Assembly: GCA_019358875.1 (NCBI GenBank)
Contig: JAHHIF010000003.1
Coordinates: 1-64,000 of the forward strand
Source: Symplocastrum torsivum CPER-KK1
GTDB taxonomy: Bacteria; Cyanobacteriota; Cyanobacteriia; Cyanobacteriales; Coleofasciculaceae
Length of the DNA: 64,000 nucleotides
Direction: 5' to 3'
Both the position numbers and the translations under genes were made by a program. Shown here piece after piece: positions 54,706 through 63,099 of this stretch. Below the pieces are notes generated by a model. It saw only the letters and a list, made by a program, of their open reading frames with translations, had not been told where the DNA came from and did no database searches. The stretch's first letter is position 1, and the number at the start of each line of letters is the position of its first letter.

Positions 54706-56241
54706 TCAAACAGAAGGCGTAGCTAGTACCTCCTGGTTAGAACCAAAGTAAAGGCAGCTTAATTCTTCAAGGGAAATATCATTATTGGCTTGCGGATTAC
54801 GGAAGTAGGGATGGATTGGCAGGAGAGAAGCCGGACGGCGTTCTGTCGGCGAGGACACAATCTCCTCGATCAGGGTCAAGTAATTCTCAGCAGTACTCTC
54901 CCAGGTGTAAGAGGTCAACACCCTCTCCCTTCCAGCTTCGGCAAAATAATCCCATTCCTGACCATCACAGATCAACCGCTCCAAGCCCTGTGCAATATCA
55001 GCAGGGTCTTGTGGGTCAACCAGTACACCATATTCCTCATCTCCCTCTCGCAGGCTCTCGCTGGGGCCACCATTCTGAGTTGCGACCACAGGTAAACCCG
55101 TTGCTGCCGCTTCTAAGGGAGCCAGACCAAAGGGTTCATAGAGTGCAGTTAGCGCAAATACCGAGCGGCGTTGACGCATAAACCGATAGGTCGCCGCCAG
55201 TCCCTCTTGCCCTTGATCAGATAAGCCAAAAGCACTGATCTTGCCCCATAAGTTATTTTCTTGCACCACTTCGCGGATGGGGACTAAGACGCCTTGTTCG
55301 GCTAGCTCATTATCAGCCTCCTCGCGTAGTGGATCGTCTAGTCCACCTGTAAGTATTACTAAGTTGGCTCGTTCTTGAAGCGTCTGGCTCATTGCATAGG
55401 CTTGCACTAACCCCAAGATGTTTTTCTTGGGAGCTAATCGGCTGGCAGCCAGGATAGCTGGTAAATCTCGCCGTTCCTCAGCAATATCTCGTGCCAATCG
55501 CTCCTCAATGAGTTGGTAGGTAGCTTCTTCATCTTCGGAGCGGGTTTCTGAACTGAAGAGGGAAGAGTCTGCTCCTGGCGGAATCACAGTAAAGCAGTTG
55601 TCGTTATTGACATCCACTGCGCCATGATAGACAGGATGAGAGTATTGCTCAAAGCGTTCCTGTTGTGTACTGGTGATATTGACAGCCGAGCGATTCATGC
55701 TCAAGCGTTCAGCTACGATGCGGTATTTGAAGTGAAATTGCTCGTCTATTTCAGCCAAATTCTCTGGAGTGGGTTCCAATTTGTCCAGCTTTTGTGCGCC
55801 GAGAGAATGACCCGTAAATGTGAAGGGTATGCCTGTCTCGTCCTCAATTAGAACAGCGGATAGTCCGCCATCGGCATAGTGGGCGGTCATGGCATCGGGT
55901 AAACCACCCTCCTCTCGATAAAATTTCAGGATGTTAGGCACCCAATCGGTGACTAGATGCGACCAAAGCAACTCTTTTGGGAGGAATTCTTTTGGTCCTG
56001 CTGGCAAGCGGATGATGCGGACGTTGTCCACGCCGGGATAAGCGTCAAACGGATCAGCAAATTCTGGCCACTCCGGATCGATGATTTGGCGGGTGAGAAT
56101 ATCAACTTTGTGACCCTTTTGAGCCATCGCTAGGGCAACTTCCCTAACATAGATTAGCTGACCACCAAAATCCGGATGTCCCGTTAGATGACTATTACTT
56201 GAATCAAAATTGCCCTGAGGGTTAAGAAATCCAATGTGCAT
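54706..56241 (-). CDS. Sucrose-phosphate-synthase-like glycosyltransferase (GT4)
   Basis: A GT-B enzyme. The N-terminal domain has HPDFGGQLIYVREVALAMAQKGHKVDILTRQI and PFTFTGHSLGAQKLDKL; the C-terminal domain has ILAASRLAPKKNILGLVQAYAM and the E-x7-E motif in LTALYEPFGLAPLEAAATGLPVVAT. These are signatures of sucrose-phosphate synthases and relatives such as mannosylfructose-phosphate synthase. It would make a sugar-phosphate disaccharide used as compatible solute. The acceptor cannot be fixed from sequence. There is no separate phosphatase gene or HAD domain. The length of 511 is normal for the stand-alone form. Confidence 0.75.
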   Translation of the reverse strand: MHIGFLNPQGNFDSSNSHLTGHPDFGGQLIYVREVALAMAQKGHKVDILTRQIIDPEWPEFADPFDAYPGVDNVRIIRLPAGPKEFLPKELLWSHLVTDWVPNILKFYREEGGLPDAMTAHYADGGLSAVLIEDETGIPFTFTGHSLGAQKLDKLEPTPENLAEIDEQFHFKYRIVAERLSMNRSAVNITSTQQERFEQYSHPVYHGAVDVNNDNCFTVIPPGADSSLFSSETRSEDEEATYQLIEERLARDIAEERRDLPAILAASRLAPKKNILGLVQAYAMSQTLQERANLVILTGGLDDPLREEADNELAEQGVLVPIREVVQENNLWGKISAFGLSDQGQEGLAATYRFMRQRRSVFALTALYEPFGLAPLEAAATGLPVVATQNGGPSESLREGDEEYGVLVDPQDPADIAQGLERLICDGQEWDYFAEAGRERVLTSYTWESTAENYLTLIEEIVSSPTERRPASLLPIHPYFRNPQANNDISLEELSCLYFGSNQEVLATPSV

Positions 56242-56679
56242 CGTCTGATTCCTAAGAAAGCTTCATGTGAGTGAGCTAGAGAATTCTGCCTGAAGACGCA
56301 CAGGAACAATGAAAGCGAACATATCCAGAATTAGTACTGGCAGTAAGGCTTTCATGAGTGCCATTAAAAGTTTAAGATAGAGAGCTTTTATGGGTTCCCT
56401 TCGGTTGAGACCCAGCCGGATTCAAGCATTTTCCTATTGCTTAGGTTAATCGCTACTAGAGAGTCCTCACATATACCGGATGACATAAAGCGATCGCTAA
56501 TCCTTAGGTTCCTGAATGATTACACCACGATTAAGCGATTAAAATGCACATCAGCTTAGTATCCTCAGTAATCGTTGTCATGTTGGCAAGGATGGCGTTC
56601 GCTCAATAGTCGCTATTAGGATTGAGCAAGCGCAAAGTACAACTAACTCAACACGCTCAACCTATACACAGACAATCCC
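56242..56679. other. Divergent spacer between the glycosyltransferase and GAF genes
   Basis: About 440 bases with promoters for both neighbours. It contains aaaatgcacatcagcttagt near 56541, a word shared with 43267-43281 and, less exactly, 53030-53043. No gene is seen. Confidence 0.4.
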
Positions 56680-57228
56680 ATGACTGAATACAAACAAACT
56701 CCAGAAAATAGCTCTCTATCCCTGTCTACCCCTCCATTGGTTACTAACACATCGGAGGCTGATGCCATCCTTACGAATGCGATCAAACACGTTTGCGAAG
56801 AGACTGAATGGGAATATGGTGAAGTCTGGATTCCCGAAGCGGACAACACAATCCTACAACTGAGTCCAGCCTGGTATATCACTACACGGGTAGACAGCGA
56901 TCGCCACCTTGCCTGGAAGCAGTTTCGGTGCTGTAGTGAGGAGTTTGTCTTATATCCAGGTGAGGGATTACCGGGACGAGTTTTTTCAGCTCAACAACCA
57001 GAATGGATTGCTGATGTCTCGATTCAGTCAGAATTCTACTTTTTACGGAATCAGATTGCCAAAGCGTTTGGGGTTAAATCAGCCTTGGGTGTGCCTGTAG
57101 TTGAGGGACACCTACAAATTGTTCTCGTTTTTTTCATGTCAAAGATTTGGGATGAGAACAAGCAAGTGATTGCCTCCACCGAGGCTTTCGCCGAGCAACT
57201 TAAACCATTACTGCCAAGTCTGAACTGA
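56680..57228 (+). CDS. GAF-domain protein
   Basis: 182 residues, with a GAF domain over about residues 30-175: ADAILTNAIKHVCEETEWEYGEVWIP, YPGEGLPGRVFSAQQPEWIADVS, FGVKSALGVPVVEGHLQIVLVFFMSK. GAF domains bind small molecules or chromophores; the conserved Cys of bilin-binding GAFs is not obvious here. There is no output domain, so it may act on a partner. It lies about 200 bases upstream of the LCIB-type carbonic anhydrase gene on the same strand. Confidence 0.8.
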   Translation: MTEYKQTPENSSLSLSTPPLVTNTSEADAILTNAIKHVCEETEWEYGEVWIPEADNTILQLSPAWYITTRVDSDRHLAWKQFRCCSEEFVLYPGEGLPGRVFSAQQPEWIADVSIQSEFYFLRNQIAKAFGVKSALGVPVVEGHLQIVLVFFMSKIWDENKQVIASTEAFAEQLKPLLPSLN

Positions 57229-57430
57229 AGCAACGAAATGTAGAACGTTTTTAAAAGCGTAAGGAATGCGATCGCCAATCGCTTTGGTACCAACCGCTAC
57301 GACAATATGGAGGTCATTCTGACTAATCGAGTATGTTAAAACCGATGATATTACCCTAATCCGCAAGGACGGGTGTGACGTTAGACTACTCATCAACGGA
57401 TTTCGCAAGCTAGTTAGGAGGATTTAGGAG

Positions 57431-58234
57431 ATGACTCAGGGTTCCGTCAATCAGCTTGGCGAAATTATCCCTCAAACGCTCAACGCATATGCTCCCAATG
57501 TGTTTCCAGAATTTCATCAAACGCTGCAAACACACTTTCCAGGGGCAATACCGATGAGTAAGTACATGAGAAAAACTTTCCAAAGCTTGAGTACCTACGG
57601 TTTTTGTGACGAAAACACGATGGGAATGATCGCAATCTGTCGGGATGAAATCGCTGAACCGCTATTCATTGAAGTCATTCGATATTGGGGGAAAACTTTT
57701 AATTGTTGCAGCTTAGCTGGGTTTGTCATGATGGGAAAAACCGGGTTAGCCGCCGCAACAGACCATACCCCGATCGTTGATGGTCTGCGTCGTTTTACCT
57801 TCTATGCTATGCCTCATGTCGCCATTTCTAGACATGGCGATATTGGCAAGGTCTATCGAGATGGCGTTCAAAAAGTTTCCCATGCTTGTGGAGCATTAGA
57901 AACGGTTGTCAAGGAGTTAGCATCAGGTCACCTGAAACTCGAAATGGATATGCAGGATATTGAACAAACGATTATCCGGCAGAAGATTCTTTCAACCCTT
58001 ACTTATGGAGACAAGCCCGATTTGATAGAAATTACCAAATTGGCATCTCGAATTATTTCCAACGATGTCGAAAACCTTTTAAATACCCTAGACTCGTCCG
58101 TCTTTAATTATGCTGTCATGACCGGAATTCAAATTCACGGACCCCTAGACACTCACTGGATCTACCCGCAAGATTTTTATGTCGTTGGAGCGGATATTTC
58201 TGAAGGAAAGGAACATATTAAAGTGTTTCAGTAG
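57431..58234 (+). CDS. LCIB/LCIC-type (theta) carbonic anhydrase homologue
   Basis: The sequence follows the algal LCIB family. Zinc ligands are Cys70 (IAICRDE), His129 (AMPHVAIS) and Cys153 (SHACGAL), with the Arg71-Asp72 dyad next to the first ligand. SLAGFVMMGKTGLAAATDHTPIVDGLRRFTFYAMPHVAISRHGDIGKV lines up with the LCIB core. Active homologues hydrate CO2 reversibly; algal LCIB recaptures CO2 near the pyrenoid. There is no signal or transit peptide, so it is cytosolic. All metal ligands are intact. Activity is inferred. Confidence 0.8.
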   Translation: MTQGSVNQLGEIIPQTLNAYAPNVFPEFHQTLQTHFPGAIPMSKYMRKTFQSLSTYGFCDENTMGMIAICRDEIAEPLFIEVIRYWGKTFNCCSLAGFVMMGKTGLAAATDHTPIVDGLRRFTFYAMPHVAISRHGDIGKVYRDGVQKVSHACGALETVVKELASGHLKLEMDMQDIEQTIIRQKILSTLTYGDKPDLIEITKLASRIISNDVENLLNTLDSSVFNYAVMTGIQIHGPLDTHWIYPQDFYVVGADISEGKEHIKVFQ

Positions 58235-58333
58235 AGACAAGATTAAATAAGGCAATGGCAACGCGATCGCTACTCGCAATACCTGTACGCTAAATCTCAA
58301 ATCTTCAGCTCGGATAGTTGGTTCATTGGCTTT

Positions 58334-58517
58334 AGCTTTAGCCCTAGCTCTGTGTCTTGGTTAAGGCGCGTAGGTGGTAGGTTTTAAGGGAAAAGTTATA
58401 GCCCTCTCCTGGGAAAGATTAGGGTTGTGGGTAGATTTTGGCTGACAAGGCATACCTGTAGACCTACAACCTAACACCTAAAACCTGTCACTTTGACAGG
58501 GGCAGCTTTAGCCCTAG
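58334..58517. repeat. Direct-repeat-bounded inverted-repeat segment
   Basis: AGCTTTAGCCCTAG occurs at 58334-58347 and again at 58504-58517. Between them, GTAGGTGGTAGGTTTTA (58369 on) is loosely inverted in CCTACAACCTAACACCTAAAACC (58463-58485), and a tight hairpin CCTGTCA-CTT-TGACAGG lies at 58484-58500. Long direct repeats around an inverted repeat suggest a non-autonomous mobile element in this 400-base spacer. Confidence 0.55.
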
Positions 58518-58634
58518 TCACTGATGTTTGGTTCCATATCACAAAAGTTTCGCTTATTGTTGCTTGTGTAACATTTTTTTAGACTTGCGTCTTCTAGATT
58601 AACAATAAAGCTTCAACTCAATAGGAGGCTTGAT

Positions 58635-59078
58635 ATGGGCTTGATCAGGAGCATTGAGATTCGGCAGCTAGAGTCGATCAAAGGAGGAATGTCTCAGTTC
58701 TACACTCCTCAAGCTAGTCACGAGACAATGCTGGTACAGATTCCACCAGGAACAGTGGATGATTTGTTTGTACACAGATTTCAGACAGACCAATTATTGG
58801 TTGTGCGGGCAAGCTTTGTGCTGGTGGTGTTACAAAACCGTCATTACCAGTACATTCCCCTGTATGAAGAGCAGCCAATGGTAGTCAAAATCCCTCATGG
58901 TGTTCCTCATGGAGCGATTAACTTGAGTGCAGAACCCTGTGTGCTGGTGAATGCCGTATTACGCCATGGTGCGGCTCATGAGCGAGATTATCAACCCCTG
59001 AAACGACCCTTCCCTTACGATTTAGAAGCCGCTCAGGCAACGCTGAAGGAAGAATTTATAGCGGGTGCTATCGGCTAG
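58635..59078 (+). CDS. Cupin-fold protein (RmlC-like)
   Basis: 147 residues, with alternating strands typical of a single cupin: HETMLVQIPPGTVDDLFVHRFQTDQLLVVRASFVLVVLQNRHYQYIPLYEEQPMVVKIPHGVPHGAINLS. The pattern resembles dTDP-4-dehydrorhamnose 3,5-epimerase (RmlC)-like cupins, but the length and missing catalytic motifs point to a small sugar- or metal-binding cupin of unknown role. AGGAGG lies 7 bases before the ATG. There is no obvious operon partner. Confidence 0.7.
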   Translation: MGLIRSIEIRQLESIKGGMSQFYTPQASHETMLVQIPPGTVDDLFVHRFQTDQLLVVRASFVLVVLQNRHYQYIPLYEEQPMVVKIPHGVPHGAINLSAEPCVLVNAVLRHGAAHERDYQPLKRPFPYDLEAAQATLKEEFIAGAIG

Positions 59079-59328
59079 ACCAGCTTGCCCCAGGTTCCCT
59101 TACCTCTTTCGCGAAAAGATGGGTGAAAACATTTTGAAGGGAGTATGGAAGAGTTGAAACATGCGATCGCGCTTGCAAATCAAGCATTTGTGGCACTTGT
59201 AAAATCAACTACACCACCTAGGTTTCATCAAGCTTAGAAGAATTTATCAAAAAAAGTTCTTAGGTTCCTGTTTGATGGGGCATACATGACCTAGCGTAAG
59301 AGTAGATTAGCTCTTATACCAGTACCCC

Positions 59329-60006
59329 ATGCCATTGATAATCCTGGTTGCAGATGACAACCTGGGAACTCGTCTTTCTGTTAGCGATTACCTGGAAATC
59401 TCAGGCTACTCAGTCGTCGCGGCTGAGGATGGTCAGGAGGCGTTGTCTCTGATTGACAAGTATCATCCTCACTTGATTGTTACAGACATCAATATGCCGA
59501 AAATAGACGGATATGAGCTGGTCCGAAGAGTTCGTCAAAAGCCAGCATTCCGTCTGTTACCTGTGGTGTTCTTGACCGAGAGAAACACTACAGAGGAACG
59601 GATTCGCGGTTACCAGTTAGGGTGCGACTTGTATCTACCCAAGCCTTTTGAGATGCAGGAATTGGGTGCGGTGATTCGCAATCTTTTGGAGAGAGGGCAG
59701 ATGATGCAGGCGGAGTTACGATTCTCCTCGCCAGAAGTAACACCTGAGTCTGAACCGTCACACCAAGTACAGACAAGTCCCAGTAAGCTGAGCGCTTCTA
59801 GACCGAATAGTTTTGGTATAAGCGATCGAGAACAGGAAGTCTTGGATTTACTCACAACAGGTTTATCCAATGTTGAAATCGGCAACAAGCTGCACCTGAG
59901 CCATCGTACTGTCGAAAAACATGTCAGTAAGCTCTTGAGCAAAACAGCAACCAGTAATCGAGCCGAGCTAGTACGATTTGCCCTAGAAAACCATTTAGTA
60001 GAATAA
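59329..60006 (+). CDS. Response regulator, receiver plus LuxR-type DNA-binding domain (Ycf29-like)
   Basis: Residues 1-120 form a receiver with Asp9-Asp10, phosphoacceptor Asp53 (IVTDINMPKIDGYELV), Thr83 and Lys105. Residues about 160-225 form a LuxR/NarL helix-turn-helix (ISDREQEVLDLLTTGLSNVEIGNKLHLSHRTVEKHVSKLLSKTATSNRAELVRFAL). A Ser/Pro-rich linker joins them. Cyanobacterial and red-algal plastid Ycf29 have this layout. It begins a run of two-component genes: two kinases follow on the same strand within 100 bases each, so it may be their output. Confidence 0.85.
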   Translation: MPLIILVADDNLGTRLSVSDYLEISGYSVVAAEDGQEALSLIDKYHPHLIVTDINMPKIDGYELVRRVRQKPAFRLLPVVFLTERNTTEERIRGYQLGCDLYLPKPFEMQELGAVIRNLLERGQMMQAELRFSSPEVTPESEPSHQVQTSPSKLSASRPNSFGISDREQEVLDLLTTGLSNVEIGNKLHLSHRTVEKHVSKLLSKTATSNRAELVRFALENHLVE

Positions 60007-60053
60007 GTCTCAGGACTCTTGAAATAGGTAAAGAGTTTTGCTAGCTAATTTCA

Positions 60054-62987
60054 TTGGCTAACACCAACCCTAGTTACAAAAAACTCTGCTACTCAATGTT
60101 GCTGCAACCTCTGCTCAACCAGATTTCCAAGAGTTCTGGAAAAATCCCCCTCCGGGTTTTCCTCGTCGTCCCGTTTGTCCTCCAGACTGTTGCTGCTGTG
60201 GGACTGACAGGGTGGTTTTCTTTACGCAATGGGCAGCAAGCCGTTAACGATGTTGCTAACCAACTGGGCAGTGAAATTACCGCTCGGATTGACCAAAACC
60301 TGCGTACTTACCTTGCTACCCCGCATCAGATTAATCAGATCAACGCAGCGGCTATCAGTCTTGGTCAACTCAATATCCGAGACTTAGCAGGATGGGAACG
60401 TCAATTCTTTCGTCATCTTCCGATATTTAATAGCCTGTATAGCATTACGCTGGGTAACGAGCAAAAAGAATTCATTGGGGTAGAAACTCGCGAACAGGGC
60501 TTACTCGTAGTAATGCACTCGGATAAGACTACGGGGTATAACCTGCGTACCTATGTTGCCAACAACAAAGGCGATCGCTTAAGACTTCTTAGCCTCACTA
60601 AAAACTACGACTCGCGAGTTCGCCCTTGGTATAAAGCCGCTGTGAATGCGAAGAAACCCGCTTGGAGTCAGGTTTTTCCCCAATTCAGTACGAAAGGACT
60701 CAACATTGCGGCGGTTCAGCCCATTTATGACAAGCAGAATAAGCTACAGGGAGTAGTCAGTATCGGCGTACACCTCTCGAAAGTCGGTGACTTTCTGCAA
60801 AGTCTAAAAATTGGTAAAACTGGACAGGCTTTTATTATCGAGCGGTCAGGGCTGTTGGTGGCAACCTCGACGACTGAACCGCTATTCCGCATCAACAACG
60901 ATAAACAGGAACGGCTCAACGCGGTTGATAGCAGTAACCTTTTAACTCAAGCGACGGCTAAATATTTGTTAGCCAAATTTGGCAATTTCAATCAAATTAA
61001 AGATTCCCAGCCTCTTGAATTTGATATTGACGGCAAGCGGCAATTTGTACAAGTCCTACCCTTACTCGATAACAAAGGCTTGGACTGGCTGATTGTGGTG
61101 GTAGTGCCAGAATCAGACTTTATGGAGCGCATTGAGGCAAACACTCGCTGGACAATTTTGCTGTGTCTCGGTGCCTTGGGACTCGCAACTCTATTAGGCA
61201 TACTGACTTCCCGTTGGATCGTCCAGCCAATCCTACGGATGAGTAAGGCAGCAAAAGCGCTCTCTCAAGGGCAATGGGAGCAAACCGTACCTGTAGAACG
61301 CGCTGATGAACTAGCGGTACTGGCCAGCGCCTTCAACCAAATGGCACTGCAACTGCAAGAATCTTTTGCTGCTCTAGAACAGCGCAATCAAGAGCTAGAA
61401 AGTCGAGTTGAAGAGCGTACTGCCCACCTGCAAACTGTTAATGAGCAACTGCGAGTTGAAATTGTCGAACGCACACAAGTGGAGATGGCGCTACGAGAAT
61501 CAGAAACCCAGTTACAGCAGGCAAAAGAGGCAGCTGAAGCCGCTAATCGTGCGAAAAGTGAATTTCTTGCGAATATCAGCCACGAACTGAGAACCCCACT
61601 CAACGGGATTTTGGGCTATGCACAAATCCTCAAGCGTGAAAAAAGCCTGATGCCCCAACAGCAGGATGGGCTAGTGATGATTCAACAGTGTGGTGAACAT
61701 CTGTTGACCTTGATTAATGATATTTTGGATATCTCAAAAATCGAAGCCCGGAAAATGGAACTCCAGCCAAGTAATTTTCATTTTCCCGAATTCTTGGGTG
61801 GCATTGTTGAACTCTTCCGAATGCGATCGCAACAGCAGGGAATCGCTTTTATCTACGAAAGCCTTTCGCCTCTCCCAACTGGTGTATGGGGTGATGAAAA
61901 ACGCTTGCGGCAAGTTTTGATTAATTTACTCGGTAATGCCGTCAAGTTTACTGAAAACGGTGGAGTCGCGTTCAAAGTTGGTGTGGTTGAGGAACCAACT
62001 CAGCCAAACTCAGCGCCTACAACTAGTGAAACCTACAGAATACGGTTTCAGGTGGAAGACACAGGAATTGGCATTCCTCCAGAGAAATTAACAGAAATCT
62101 TTTTACCCTTCCAGCAAGTAGGCAATCACAATCAATGGATCGAGGGAACTGGACTCGGTTTGCCAATCAGCAGCAAGCTCGTCAAGATGATGGGCGGTGA
62201 ACTTCAAGTCAAAAGTATCTTAGGTTCTGGAAGTATATTTTTCTTTGAAATCAATTTACCGAAAGTGACAGAGTGGACTAATTCCTCCACAATTGATGCG
62301 CCGATGATGAGTGGTTTTAAAGGTGAGAAGCGCAAGGTGTTAGTCGTGGATGATAAATGGCAAAATCGTTCTGTTCTACTCAACTTGCTATCACCTTTGG
62401 GCTTTGAAGTGGTTGAGGCGACAGATGGTCATGATGCGTTACTCAAAGCTGCCGAGTTTAAACCAGATGTGATTTTAATGGATTTGGTTATGCCTGTGAT
62501 GGATGGTTTTGAGGCAACACGACAACTGCGGCAAGCAACCGAACTCAAAGATATTGTTGTAATTGCTACATCAGCAAGTACATTTGATTCCGATCATCAG
62601 GAAAGTTTAAATTCAGGTTGTGACGATTTTATTGCCAAGCCAGTGCGCTCAAAGGAGCTTTTTGAACTTTTACAGTCTCATTTAGGGCTGGAATGGGTTT
62701 ACGAAGAGGAGATAACAACACCAGGGAAGCTAGATGATACCCGAATCCAAACTCATGGAGATTCTTCTCATACTTCTGTCTCACTAGTTGCGCCACCAGT
62801 GGAAGAAGTAGATGCCTTGTTTGAACTGGCGAAAATTGGCGACATCAAGGGCATTTTGGAAGGAGCAGAGCGTCTTGAACAGATGGATGAGAAGTTTTTA
62901 CCGTTAGTACAGGAGCTTCGTCAATTGGCTAAGGGATTTCAGGTTAAAAAAATTCGGGAATTGCTTAAGGCTAAGAGTGAGGTTTAG
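60054..62987 (+). CDS. Hybrid sensor histidine kinase (Cache-HAMP-HisKA-HATPase-REC)
   Basis: A membrane helix near residues 30-55 (IPLRVFLVVPFVLQTVAAVGLTGWF) precedes an extracytoplasmic double-Cache-type sensor (about 60-350, with YDSRVRPWYKAAV and GVVSIGVHLSKV). A second helix near 362-385, then HAMP, a coiled coil, HisKA with His510 (SHELRTPLNG), ATPase with DTGIGI and GTGLGLPIS, and a receiver with Asp810 (ILMDLVMPVMDG) follow. A helical C-terminal tail of about 70 residues has no name. The listed start is TTG; the ATG at 60096 (MLLQPLLNQISKSSG) is as likely. It probably senses a small organic ligand. Confidence 0.9.
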   Translation: MANTNPSYKKLCYSMLLQPLLNQISKSSGKIPLRVFLVVPFVLQTVAAVGLTGWFSLRNGQQAVNDVANQLGSEITARIDQNLRTYLATPHQINQINAAAISLGQLNIRDLAGWERQFFRHLPIFNSLYSITLGNEQKEFIGVETREQGLLVVMHSDKTTGYNLRTYVANNKGDRLRLLSLTKNYDSRVRPWYKAAVNAKKPAWSQVFPQFSTKGLNIAAVQPIYDKQNKLQGVVSIGVHLSKVGDFLQSLKIGKTGQAFIIERSGLLVATSTTEPLFRINNDKQERLNAVDSSNLLTQATAKYLLAKFGNFNQIKDSQPLEFDIDGKRQFVQVLPLLDNKGLDWLIVVVVPESDFMERIEANTRWTILLCLGALGLATLLGILTSRWIVQPILRMSKAAKALSQGQWEQTVPVERADELAVLASAFNQMALQLQESFAALEQRNQELESRVEERTAHLQTVNEQLRVEIVERTQVEMALRESETQLQQAKEAAEAANRAKSEFLANISHELRTPLNGILGYAQILKREKSLMPQQQDGLVMIQQCGEHLLTLINDILDISKIEARKMELQPSNFHFPEFLGGIVELFRMRSQQQGIAFIYESLSPLPTGVWGDEKRLRQVLINLLGNAVKFTENGGVAFKVGVVEEPTQPNSAPTTSETYRIRFQVEDTGIGIPPEKLTEIFLPFQQVGNHNQWIEGTGLGLPISSKLVKMMGGELQVKSILGSGSIFFFEINLPKVTEWTNSSTIDAPMMSGFKGEKRKVLVVDDKWQNRSVLLNLLSPLGFEVVEATDGHDALLKAAEFKPDVILMDLVMPVMDGFEATRQLRQATELKDIVVIATSASTFDSDHQESLNSGCDDFIAKPVRSKELFELLQSHLGLEWVYEEEITTPGKLDDTRIQTHGDSSHTSVSLVAPPVEEVDALFELAKIGDIKGILEGAERLEQMDEKFLPLVQELRQLAKGFQVKKIRELLKAKSEV

Positions 62988-63099
62988 TTTAATTTTGAAA
63001 AAGTTAAGCACTTCTATAAAAAATAGACTTGGGTAACCGTAACCTTGAAAATTAATAGTAGAAATATCTCACAAAGAATAAAAAGCGACTTAGAAACGA

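Noticed and set aside
54790..55181. Overlapping plus-strand frames within the GT4 gene
   Set aside because: Antisense to a well-supported conserved enzyme; no start signals.
59145..59237. Possible 30-codon plus-strand gene starting MEELKHAIALANQA
   Set aside because: The purine-rich stretch is too close to the ATG and the tail (STTPPRFHQA) looks random; too short to support alone.
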